From contig NZ_JASDDK010000007.1 of NCBI RefSeq assembly GCF_030407435.1, forward strand, positions 24,983-88,982: 64,000 nucleotides of DNA, read 5' to 3'. The notes below the pieces were generated by a model. It did not search any database. It was not told the origin of the DNA and worked only from the letters and a program-made list of their open reading frames with translations. Origin of the DNA: Winogradskyella bathintestinalis (GTDB lineage Bacteria > Bacteroidota > Bacteroidia > Flavobacteriales > Flavobacteriaceae). Position 1 is the stretch's first letter; each line of letters begins with the position of its first letter. Both the position numbers and the translations under genes were made by a program. This document shows, in pieces, positions 1-8,800 of the stretch.

Positions 1-5
1 AAGCT

Positions 6-1691
6 ATGGCAGAAGTAATAAATATGCCGCGTTTAAGCGACACCATGGAAGAGGGAACAGTCGCCACTTGGTTAAAAAAAGTTGGTGACAAAGTTGAAGA
101 AGGAGATATTTTAGCTGAAATAGAGACTGATAAAGCAACCATGGAGTTCGAGTCTTTTAATGAAGGGACATTACTTCATATTGGTATTCAAGAAGGAGAA
201 ACGGCGAAAGTTGATTCATTGTTAGCAATTATTGGTGATGAAGGTGAGGATATTTCGAGTTATTTAGACGGCGAATCGACTGAAGAAAAGTCTTCAGATG
301 ACGCATCGTTAAAAGAAGAGGATGACAAATCAGAAGATAATGCATCTAAAGATGCAACTACACAGGATAAATCTGAAACGTCTAATGATGAGTCAGGACT
401 AAGTAACCAAGACGATGTGCCAGAAGGCGTTACTGTTGTAACTATGCCACGTTTAAGTGATACCATGGAAGAAGGAACGGTGGCCACTTGGTTAAAGAAT
501 GTTGGAGATGAGGTTGAAGAAGGTGATATTTTAGCAGAAATCGAAACAGATAAGGCAACGATGGAATTTGAATCTTTCCAATCGGGTAATCTATTACATA
601 TTGGCTTAGAAGAAGGTGAGTCGGCTAAAGTTGATGCGTTGTTAGCTATTTTTGGTCCGGAAGGAACTGATGTGTCTAGTATTGTGAAAAACTTCAATAG
701 TCAGGCAGGTAATACTAAGAAAGAAGCTTCAAGTACTGATAACAAAAAAGAAACAGCAAAAGCAGAGCCAAAAGAAGTAGAAGAAAAGAAAACTACTCCG
801 AAAACTTCAAGTTCTAATTCAACATCAAGTTCAGACTCTTCACGAATATTTGCATCGCCATTAGCGAAAAAAATGGCTGAGGAAAAGGGGATTACTCTAT
901 CTCAAGTGAATGGTTCTGGTGAAAATGGTAGAATCGTAAAGAAAGATATTGAAAACTTTACTCCGTCAGCACAAACGGCCTCAGTTGGTAAATTTGTGCC
1001 AACAGGTCAAGAAGATTTTGATGAAGTTCAGAACTCTAATATGCGTAAGGCTATTGCTAAAAACTTAGCAAAATCTAAATTCACAGCGCCACATTATTAT
1101 TTGAATGTAGAGTTCGATATGGAAAACGCTATAGCGTTTAGAACGCAATATAATTCTGTCCCAGACATTAAAATTTCATATAATGACATCGTTGTAAAAG
1201 CTTGTGCATTAGCGCTAAAACAACATCCACAAGTGAATTCGCAATGGTTTGATGATAAAATGCGTTTGAATAACCACGTCCATATTGGGGTTGCGGTTGC
1301 CGTACCAGATGGTTTATTGGTACCTGTAGTTAAATTTGCTAATGAGCAGAGTTTACCTCAAATTGGAGCAGCAGTTAGAGAATATGCAGGTAAAGCCAGA
1401 AATAAGAAGTTAGCTTTAGATGAAATGGAGGGCAGTACATTTACCGTTTCTAATTTGGGTATGTTTGGTATAGATAGTTTTACTTCAATTATTAATCAAC
1501 CAAATTCAGCGATTTTATCCGTTGGTAATATTGTAGAAAAACCGGTGGTTAAGAACGGACAAATTGTTGTGGGCAACACCATGAAATTATCCTTGGCCTG
1601 TGATCACAGAACAGTAGATGGCGCAACAGGAGCACAATTTCTTCAAACATTAAAAGGTTATATTGAAAATCCTGTAACGATGTTAGTGTAA
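6..1691 (+). CDS. pdhC: Pyruvate dehydrogenase complex E2, dihydrolipoamide acetyltransferase
   Basis: This is the acyltransferase core of the pyruvate dehydrogenase complex, which moves acetyl groups from E1 to CoA in the cytoplasm. The 561-residue protein has two nearly identical N-terminal lipoyl domains (about residues 2-80 and 142-222). Each carries the ETDKATMEFES motif, so the lipoylated lysines are K43 and K183. Low-complexity Ser/Thr/Glu/Lys linkers follow, then an E3-binding domain (about 281-318, starting RIFASPLAKKMAEEKG), then the catalytic domain with DHRTVDGATG, where H534 is the catalytic His. The start lies 6 bases into the window, so the upstream partner, probably E1, is not seen. 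A strong terminator follows the stop. The paired lipoyl domains fit pyruvate rather than 2-oxoglutarate dehydrogenase; that choice is inferred. Confidence 0.95.
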   Translation: MAEVINMPRLSDTMEEGTVATWLKKVGDKVEEGDILAEIETDKATMEFESFNEGTLLHIGIQEGETAKVDSLLAIIGDEGEDISSYLDGESTEEKSSDDASLKEEDDKSEDNASKDATTQDKSETSNDESGLSNQDDVPEGVTVVTMPRLSDTMEEGTVATWLKNVGDEVEEGDILAEIETDKATMEFESFQSGNLLHIGLEEGESAKVDALLAIFGPEGTDVSSIVKNFNSQAGNTKKEASSTDNKKETAKAEPKEVEEKKTTPKTSSSNSTSSSDSSRIFASPLAKKMAEEKGITLSQVNGSGENGRIVKKDIENFTPSAQTASVGKFVPTGQEDFDEVQNSNMRKAIAKNLAKSKFTAPHYYLNVEFDMENAIAFRTQYNSVPDIKISYNDIVVKACALALKQHPQVNSQWFDDKMRLNNHVHIGVAVAVPDGLLVPVVKFANEQSLPQIGAAVREYAGKARNKKLALDEMEGSTFTVSNLGMFGIDSFTSIINQPNSAILSVGNIVEKPVVKNGQIVVGNTMKLSLACDHRTVDGATGAQFLQTLKGYIENPVTMLV

Positions 1692-1736
1692 TAATAACTT
1701 ATACGACGGTTCTAATATTATTTGGGACCATATTCT

Positions 1737-1786
1737 AATCCTGATTTGTTCCGATAATTAACGGAATTCGAATCAGGATTTTTTTT
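1737..1786 (+). terminator. Intrinsic terminator after pdhC
   Basis: A perfect 10-bp stem (1737-1746 with 1771-1780) encloses an inner 5-bp stem (TTCCG at 1749-1753 with CGGAA at 1762-1766). It is followed directly by a run of T. It lies 46 bp after the pdhC stop. Confidence 0.9.
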
Positions 1787-1814
1787 ATCTTTAAACTCAA
1801 ATAAAAAAATAAAA

Positions 1815-2765
1815 ATGAAACATCTATTACATCTCTTTATTATAACATTGGCTTTTTCGTGTTCGTCGCACAAAAAACCTCAAATTATTAAGCCAGCAAT
1901 CACGGCCATAGACATTAAAGCAAGTATGGATTACCTGGCTTCAGATTTATTAGAAGGACGAGCAACAGGAAGTAAAGGAATTGAGGATGCAGCAATTTTT
2001 ATAGAAAATTATTTAAAATCCAATGGGATTAAACCTTATTTTGAAACTTATCGCGATTCTTTCAAGGTAAATGATTTAACGGGATATAATATTGTTGGTG
2101 TCATTGAAGGAAATGATCCTGAATTAAAAAATGAACATATTATTCTAGGAGGGCACTACGATCATATTGGTGTAGGTAAAATAGTAGATGGTGATTCAAT
2201 TGCGAATGGAGCTAACGATGATGCCTCGGGTACAATAGCAGCCATGGAAATAGGAAAATATTTCGCACAAACAAAATCTAATAAACGCAGTATTCTGATC
2301 ACGTTATATGATGCGGAGGAATTAGGTTTAAAGGGGTCAGCACATTTGGCAGAACGCTTAAAGAATGAAGGTCTAAACGCTTATACAATGATCAACTTTG
2401 AAATGATTGGTGTGCCAAGAACAGAAAATGAAACTATGTCTTATATGAGTGGTTATGAGCGTTCAAATTTTGCTGAAACTTTAAATAAATACGCAGGCGA
2501 AGAAGTGGTTGGTTATTTTCCAAAAGCAAAAGAATTCGGCCTATTTATGAGGTCTGATAATTTTCCATTTTTTAAGGAATTAAATATGCCAGCACATGCC
2601 ATTTCAACTTTCGATTTTACAAATTATGATTTTTACCATCACGTTGATGACGAGGTTGACAAAATGGATTATCAGCACATGGCAAACTTTATAAATAAGA
2701 TTATTCCAGCATTAGAGGGGATGATGAATGCTCCAACAAAAGAAGTCGTTTTAAAAGATGAGTAA
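1815..2765 (+). CDS. M28-family zinc aminopeptidase, lipoprotein
   Basis: A predicted exported metallopeptidase of family M28 (aminopeptidase Y/Q type) that would trim peptides outside the cytoplasmic membrane. The N-terminus is a short lipoprotein signal with the lipobox AFSC at about residue 16. Metal-site motifs are in the family order: GGHYDHIG (H114), NDDASG (D135) and DAEELG (E168 and E169). The 316-residue length suits a single peptidase domain with no PA insert. The stop overlaps the start of the next gene by 8 bp, so the two are probably translated together. Substrate specificity cannot be read from the sequence. Confidence 0.85.
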   Translation: MKHLLHLFIITLAFSCSSHKKPQIIKPAITAIDIKASMDYLASDLLEGRATGSKGIEDAAIFIENYLKSNGIKPYFETYRDSFKVNDLTGYNIVGVIEGNDPELKNEHIILGGHYDHIGVGKIVDGDSIANGANDDASGTIAAMEIGKYFAQTKSNKRSILITLYDAEELGLKGSAHLAERLKNEGLNAYTMINFEMIGVPRTENETMSYMSGYERSNFAETLNKYAGEEVVGYFPKAKEFGLFMRSDNFPFFKELNMPAHAISTFDFTNYDFYHHVDDEVDKMDYQHMANFINKIIPALEGMMNAPTKEVVLKDE

Positions 2766-3441
2766 AAATATTATTATAACAGGAACAAGTAGAGGTATTG
2801 GATTTGAACTCGTTCATTTATTTGCCAATCAAGGTCATAATGTTTTGGCATTATCTCGAAATGCAAAACCCGTAAGTAATTTGCATTTTGATAACATTTC
2901 ATCCTTCGCCTTTGATCTGTGTGTTGAAGAGGATTACCAAAAAGTAGTAGAATTTGTAGAAGCAGAATGGGGGCATGTCGATATCTTAATAAATAATGCT
3001 GGTGCAATAGTCAATAAACCCTTTGATAAAACAACGTTTCAAGATTTTACAAGGATTTACCAAACCAATGTTTTCGGGGTCTCAGAATTAACAAGAACAA
3101 TTTTACCATTTATAAAACCAGATGGGCATGTAGTGACTATTAGTTCTATGGGTGGCATTCAAGGAAGTATGAAGTTTCCAGGATTATCTGCATATAGTTC
3201 TAGTAAAGGAGCCGTAATTACTTTGGTAGAATTATTAGCCGAAGAATATAAAGATACCGGACCTCAATTTAACGTCTTGGCATTGGGTGCAGTACAGACC
3301 GAAATGTTAGAAGAAGCATTTCCAGGCTACAAAGCGCCAACTACGGCCAAGGAAATGGCTAGTTATATTCAAAATTTTGCGCTAACAGGTAATCAGTTTT
3401 ATAACGGTAAAGTATTGCAGGTTTCTAATTCTACTCCTTAG
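2758..3441 (+). CDS. Short-chain dehydrogenase/reductase (SDR)
   Basis: A classical SDR oxidoreductase of 227 residues. It has the nucleotide-binding motif TGTSRGIG (8-15), NNAG (79-82), a catalytic Ser in TISS (about 129-130) and YSSSK (Y146, K150). The start overlaps the end of the M28 peptidase gene by 8 bp, which sets the ATG and indicates an operon. Substrate is unknown: SDRs with this layout act on sugars, steroids, fatty acyl groups and quinones, and nothing in the neighbourhood decides between them. Confidence 0.85.
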   Translation: MSKNIIITGTSRGIGFELVHLFANQGHNVLALSRNAKPVSNLHFDNISSFAFDLCVEEDYQKVVEFVEAEWGHVDILINNAGAIVNKPFDKTTFQDFTRIYQTNVFGVSELTRTILPFIKPDGHVVTISSMGGIQGSMKFPGLSAYSSSKGAVITLVELLAEEYKDTGPQFNVLALGAVQTEMLEEAFPGYKAPTTAKEMASYIQNFALTGNQFYNGKVLQVSNSTP

Positions 3442-3469
3442 TTAAGCTGTACTGTGAGCAAGCCAAGTT

Positions 3470-3892
3470 ATGTTTAAGATAAATTTGCCATATCATTTAA
3501 TTATTCCGGCTATGATATCGGCTCTAGTTCTAACAGTTTTAATATATAAAAGAAAAACGTTATTTAAAGTTGGCAATTGGAAATGGTATTGGATTAGTTT
3601 TACCGTATTTTTATTAAGTTATCTTTTTCTGATTGGCGGCGCAACGTTTTCTTCTATTACATCCGAAATAGCATTACAGAAATATGATTTAAATGATGAC
3701 GGTTTTTTTAATGGTAACGAAATTACTTCAGATCAGAAATTGGCCTTGACGAAAGTCACTGCGGATACTGGTAGGAATTTTATAATTATAACGGGACTAG
3801 TTTTTTCTGCAATAATCGGGCTGATAGTATTCGCTATGGGAAAAATAATAGAATATTATAAGTTTAAAAAAAAATTAGATTATAGTAATTAA
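3470..3892 (+). CDS. Small membrane protein with one EF-hand loop
   Basis: I do not recognise this 140-residue protein as a named family. It has three hydrophobic segments (about residues 10-27, 40-60 and 103-124). Between the second and third lies a textbook EF-hand calcium loop, D73-L-N75-D-D77-G-F79-F-N81-G-N-E84. A basic tail closes the protein. It begins 28 bp after the SDR gene on the same strand and may be cotranscribed. If the loop faces the periplasm, calcium could stabilise the ectodomain. Topology and function are inferred only. Confidence 0.6.
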   Translation: MFKINLPYHLIIPAMISALVLTVLIYKRKTLFKVGNWKWYWISFTVFLLSYLFLIGGATFSSITSEIALQKYDLNDDGFFNGNEITSDQKLALTKVTADTGRNFIIITGLVFSAIIGLIVFAMGKIIEYYKFKKKLDYSN

Positions 3893-3901
3893 CACAAATT
3901 T

Positions 3902-4198
3902 TTAGTCATCCTCAAACCGCCTTAATCTATTGTTTGTTCTGTTTAATTCCGATTGCAAATAATCAATCTTTTCTAAGAGATTGAAAACCGTATCGATACC
4001 CTCAAAGTTAAGATGAAGATCTTTATGCAAGCGAATCATTTTTTCTACATCCGCAATTTTATCTTGATGTATACAAAATGTTTTTTCAACCGAAATATAT
4101 TCTATAAGACCATACTCACTTAACCCGTCGAAAAAAGACATTTCTATTTGGTAATGCGTGCATAAATTTGGTAATGGTATAAGATGTGTGTCTTTCAT
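3902..4198 (-). CDS. cbpM: Chaperone modulator CbpM
   Basis: A 98-residue protein of the CbpM/MerR-like type, which in other bacteria binds the J-domain of CbpA and restrains its DnaK co-chaperone and DNA-binding activities. The sequence shows the helical N-terminal part (FFDGLSEYGLIEY) and a Leu-rich C-terminal segment with heptad-like spacing (KIDYLQSELNRTNNRLRRF), as expected for the family. It follows cbpA on the minus strand with a 5-bp gap, the usual cbpA-cbpM order. The gene ends 9 bp from the end of the convergent EF-hand gene. Confidence 0.85.
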   Translation of the reverse strand: MKDTHLIPLPNLCTHYQIEMSFFDGLSEYGLIEYISVEKTFCIHQDKIADVEKMIRLHKDLHLNFEGIDTVFNLLEKIDYLQSELNRTNNRLRRFEDD

Positions 4199-4203
4199 AT
4201 CAA

Positions 4204-5106
4204 TTATAGTTTTGAAAGTTCTACAAATAATTCTTTTTCTTTTTCGGAAAGTGTTTTTGGTAATTCTACATTATATGTAATATATAAATCTCCATATTGA
4301 CCATCTTTTTTATATTTAGGAAAGCCTTTACCTTTTAATTTTACTTTTGTGCCATTTTGGGTCAGCGGCTTTAAATTCAATTTTACTTTTCCATCAAAAG
4401 TATTAACAGTAACCTCACCGCCAAGTACTGCTTTATATAAGTCGAGGTTTACAGTTTTGTACAGGTTGGCTTCTTCACGTTTAAATTCGGTATTATTGAT
4501 AATATTAAATTCAATCAATAAATCCCCATGAGGACCATTATTAACACCTTCACCTCCTTTACCCTTTATTTTAATGATTTGACCATTAGTGACTCCGGCA
4601 GGAATGGTTAAGCGAATGTTTTTTCCATTAACGGTTAACACCCGTTGTTCAGTGGTATATACATCCTTTAAATTCAGTTGCAGCTGCGCATTAAAATCTT
4701 GACCTCGAAATTTTACATTGCCACTCCGGTTTCCGAAACCGCCACCAAACATGGATTCAAAAAAATCGGAATGATTACCTTCCTCAAATCCTTCAAATCC
4801 CTCAAACGCAGAGGTACGTTGATAGCGTTGTTGTTGATTAGATTGGCGCTGCTGTCGTTGGGCTTGTTCGTAGGCTTCACCGTGCTGCCAATTTTCACCA
4901 TACTTATCGTATTTTTTTCTATGCTCTTCGTTGCTTAATACTTCATTGGCTTCATTAACTTGTTTAAATTTTAATTCAGCATCCTTATCGTTTGGATTCA
5001 AATCGGGGTGATATTTTCGAGCCAACTTACGATAAGCTTTTTTTATGTCGCTTTTGGAAGCGCTTTTATCTACACCTAGTATTTTGTAATACTCAATAAA
5101 TGCCAT
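4204..5106 (-). CDS. cbpA: DnaJ-like co-chaperone / curved-DNA-binding protein CbpA
   Basis: A type II J-protein of 300 residues that stimulates DnaK. The N-terminal J-domain (about 1-70) contains the required HPD motif (H33-P34-D35). A Gln/Arg- and Gly/Phe-rich linker follows (about 75-130), then two beta-barrel substrate-binding domains (about 131-300, with [19 protein letters not shown]). There is no CxxCxGxG zinc module, which separates it from DnaJ itself. The partner cbpM lies directly downstream. An imperfect inverted repeat lies in the divergent promoter region (5168-5192). Confidence 0.92.
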   Translation of the reverse strand: MAFIEYYKILGVDKSASKSDIKKAYRKLARKYHPDLNPNDKDAELKFKQVNEANEVLSNEEHRKKYDKYGENWQHGEAYEQAQRQQRQSNQQQRYQRTSAFEGFEGFEEGNHSDFFESMFGGGFGNRSGNVKFRGQDFNAQLQLNLKDVYTTEQRVLTVNGKNIRLTIPAGVTNGQIIKIKGKGGEGVNNGPHGDLLIEFNIINNTEFKREEANLYKTVNLDLYKAVLGGEVTVNTFDGKVKLNLKPLTQNGTKVKLKGKGFPKYKKDGQYGDLYITYNVELPKTLSEKEKELFVELSKL

Positions 5107-5224
5107 AGTTTTAGAATCTGAAGAAATTTTAAGTGTTAAAATAGCGTCTAGCTAAGTTAACGGTTTTTACTACGAATTTCAAATTTGTAGTAGCTAAGAA
5201 TTGAAATTTGTAATTTTTATAAGG

Positions 5225-5863
5225 ATGAGCTATAAGTGTATAATTTTTGATTGTGATGGTGTATTAGTAGACAGCGAACCCTTAGGAAATCAAACTTTGG
5301 TTGATATGGCGAATGAATTGGGCGCTAATATTACGTTAGATTATGCGTATCAACATTTTAAAGGAAATTCATTAAATAGATGCATAAATCAAATTTCAAA
5401 TTTAATTTCAGTTGAGTTACCAAAAAATTTTGAATCAGAATACAGGCGACGTTCATTTGAAACATTTAAGAATCATATTAAGCCTGTTGAAGGCGTATTA
5501 GATGTAGTAAAAAATCTAGATATTCCTTTTTGTGTCGCATCCAGTGGACCAGAAAATAAAATTCAACTCAATCTCGAATTAACTGGGCTATGGCCTTACT
5601 TTAAATCTCATGTTTTTAGTTGTTATGCGATTCAGAAATGGAAACCAGATCCTTCGGTCTTTATATGGGCAGCAGAATCGATGGGTTTTCAACCTTCAGA
5701 ATGTGTGGTAATAGAAGATAGTGTGGTTGGGGTTACTGCGGCTATCAATGGTGGTTTTGACGTGTTTGGTTTTACAGCTCATGATTATAGAAATGAATTA
5801 AAAAACCTAGCAACTAAAACGTTTGATAATTATTTTAGTTTACCAGAATTATTAAAATCTTAA
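5225..5863 (+). CDS. HAD-superfamily hydrolase (beta-phosphoglucomutase-like)
   Basis: A haloacid-dehalogenase-type phosphohydrolase of 212 residues. Motif I is FDCDGVLVDSEP (nucleophile D9, D11), motif II SSGPENK, motif III the KPDPSVF region and motif IV VIEDSVVG. A helical cap between motifs I and II is typical of subfamily IA. An in-frame TTG at 5201 would add eight residues, but the ATG at 5225 aligns with normal family starts, so I use that. It could act on a sugar phosphate or a small phosphomonoester; sequence alone does not tell. Confidence 0.85.
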   Translation: MSYKCIIFDCDGVLVDSEPLGNQTLVDMANELGANITLDYAYQHFKGNSLNRCINQISNLISVELPKNFESEYRRRSFETFKNHIKPVEGVLDVVKNLDIPFCVASSGPENKIQLNLELTGLWPYFKSHVFSCYAIQKWKPDPSVFIWAAESMGFQPSECVVIEDSVVGVTAAINGGFDVFGFTAHDYRNELKNLATKTFDNYFSLPELLKS

Positions 5864-5897
5864 GGGTTTTTTTATATTTAACAAAAAATTTAGAATA

Positions 5898-8800
5898 ATG
5901 AATAAAAAATTACACTATCTTAAATCGCTTTCCTTGTTTTTGTTTATTGGTCTGATTTCTAGTAATCAATTATACAGTCAAACTTTTAATCGTGTCGAAA
6001 ATCTTGTTGGTTTAGGGCAGCTTGCCGAAAATAACGGTGTAGCGGTTGCTGATTTTGATGGGGACAATGATCTTGATATTTTTGTTGTAGCAAAGTCAAA
6101 AGATAATCCTATTAGACCAAAAACAATAAGCCGATTATTTGAAAATAATAACAACGGAACGTTTACGGATATTACTGAATCTGCAGGTTTTGAAGATTTA
6201 TTATTGCCAGAAGAAGGTGGTGATGATTATTTTGGACTGTCAGGAAACAAAAACGGAGCGTTTTGGGGGGATTATAACAATGATGGTTTTCCCGATTTAT
6301 TTTTAACCTATTCTTTTAAGGTACAACTATGGCAAAATTTAGGAGATGGGACGTTTGATAATATTACTGAAAACGCTGGTTTTCCTGCCACTAACGCATG
6401 TCAGAATACAGGCGCAACTTGGTTCGATTATAATAACGATGGGTTTTTAGATATCTATATTAATGATTGGAATGCGTGTGAGAGCAATCGACTTTATAAA
6501 AATAATGGTGATGGTACATTTACCAATGTAACGGTTTCTAGCGAAATACAAGCCAATGAAGGTCTAGCAAGTTATACGGCATTTCCCTTCGATTTTAATG
6601 AAGACGGTTTTATGGACTTGTTAGTATCAAATGATTTAAGCGACCCTAATAGTCTTTTTATAAATAATAATGGTGCTACCTTCAACGATCAAGCGCAAAA
6701 TTATGGTTTGGCAACAGCAGGCGACGATATGGCTATAACTTTTGGAGACTACAATAATGACGGTGACTTCGATATATTTATTACGGCTATAGAGAATAAT
6801 TTTTTTCTCGAAAATAGTGGGGATAATACCTTTATCGAATTAGCAGATAACTTAAATGTAGGCAATACGGATTGGGCTTGGGGAACAAAATTTTCGGACT
6901 TCGATTTAGATGGTGATGAGGATGTGTTTATTGCTAATGGTTTTGATTTTTTTGAATCGGGTGCCGATCCAAATTTTTACTTTAGAAATCTTACCGTTGA
7001 AGGTGAAGTAACTTTTGAAGATGCTTCTGCTGAATTAGGATTAAACGAAATGACCATCAGTGTTGAAGCGATGGATTGGGATTATGACAATGATGGTGAT
7101 CTAGATTTGTTTGTTTCAAATAGTGATAGACCCTCATTTTTATATGAAAATGAAATTTTAAACTTTAATGATGAAGACACTTCTTTACATTGGTTTAAAA
7201 TTCAATTACAAGGCACAACCTCTAATCGAGATGCCATTGGCACAATAATAACACTTACCACAGTAAACGGAACTTTAAAACGCTATCACGCTGGCGTTGG
7301 TCTCTTATCCCAAAGTTTAAAACCAGTTCATTTTGGTTTGAATGACGCCACAGAAATTACAGAATTACAGATAAAATGGCCATCAGGTATAATTGAAACC
7401 TATAATAACTTAGACGCCAACGTTACTATTAAAGCAATTGAAGGTCAAGGTATTCATGTGTTGGATATTATACCAAGCCAGAAAATATCTGGTTGTACAG
7501 ATGTATTGTCGTGTAGTTATAATCCAGAAGCAACGCTAGACGATGGTTCCTGTACTTATATAGAATCGAACACTATTGTAGGTGATGTCTCGTCTTACTT
7601 TTTGTCAACGGATGTATATAGTTATGCTTTAAATAGTGGGTCTACTGCAAATTGGAGTGTTTCGGGGGGTGAAATATTAAGTGGTCAAGGAACAGATACA
7701 ATTACAGTAAAATGGCATTTACAAGAAACAGGTACAATTACTGTATCTGAAGTTGGGGCACAATGTAATAGTATGGCAACCTCAATTCAAATTAGTTTAG
7801 GGCTGGATGAACTTCCCGAAAACATTTCTATTGCACGTCTATGGAATGAAGTTTTACTTGAATCTATTAGAAGAGATTATGCAAGACCAACTATACATGC
7901 TCGAAACTTGTTTCATGCCAGTGTTGCGATGTACGATATTTGGGCAATTTATGATAATGAGGCAAGGCCATATTTAATTGGTAACACCTTAAATGGATTT
8001 ACTAGTACACTAGAGGATTTTGTTCCAGCAGAAAGTATAGAGAATTCTAGAAAAACAGCTATAAGTTATGCCATGTATCGCTTATTGTCTCATCGCTTTC
8101 AGAATTCGCCTAACATATTGATTTCGCAAGAAACACTCGATATGATAATGGATAAATTAGGTTACGACACAGCGATGACCTCTTTATTATATGATGACGG
8201 AGATGCCGGGGCTTTTGGTAATTTTGTTGGGCAAACCTTAATAGACTATGGTTTAGGAGATGGTTCAAGAGAAGCAACAGATTATGATAATGGCTATTAC
8301 CAACCAGTCAATGAACCTTATGTTTTTAATGCGTTTTATAACCCACCAATTAACGACCCTAATCGTTGGCAACCGTTAGGATTGGACACTTTTATAGATC
8401 AATCAGGAAATGTTATTGAAGGTACTGTTATTCCGTTTTTAAGTCCGGAATGGGGAAATGTTCACACTTTTGCGTTAAATGATGAAGATAAAGTGACTTA
8501 CGAAAGGGATGGGCAGACATTTAATGTGTATCACGATCCTTTAAATCCTCCGAATCTTTCTACTGAAAACACACCTGAGGGTGAGGCTTATAAATGGGGT
8601 TTTTCAATGGTGTCCGTCTGGCAATCTCATTTAGATCCTAGTGATAATGTTATGTGGGATATCTCGCCAAGTTCTATAGGTAATGTAGATATTAGCACGT
8701 TTCCAACAAACTATGCAGATTATCCAAATTTCTATGATTTTTTTGAAGGTGGAACGTCAAGTAATGGACATGCTATTAATCCCGTTACTGGTAATCCATA

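Noticed and set aside
260..697. 145-codon open frame antisense to pdhC
   Set aside because: It overlies the second lipoyl domain of pdhC. Its Ser-rich product is a reverse reading of the Glu/Asp/Ser-rich linker.
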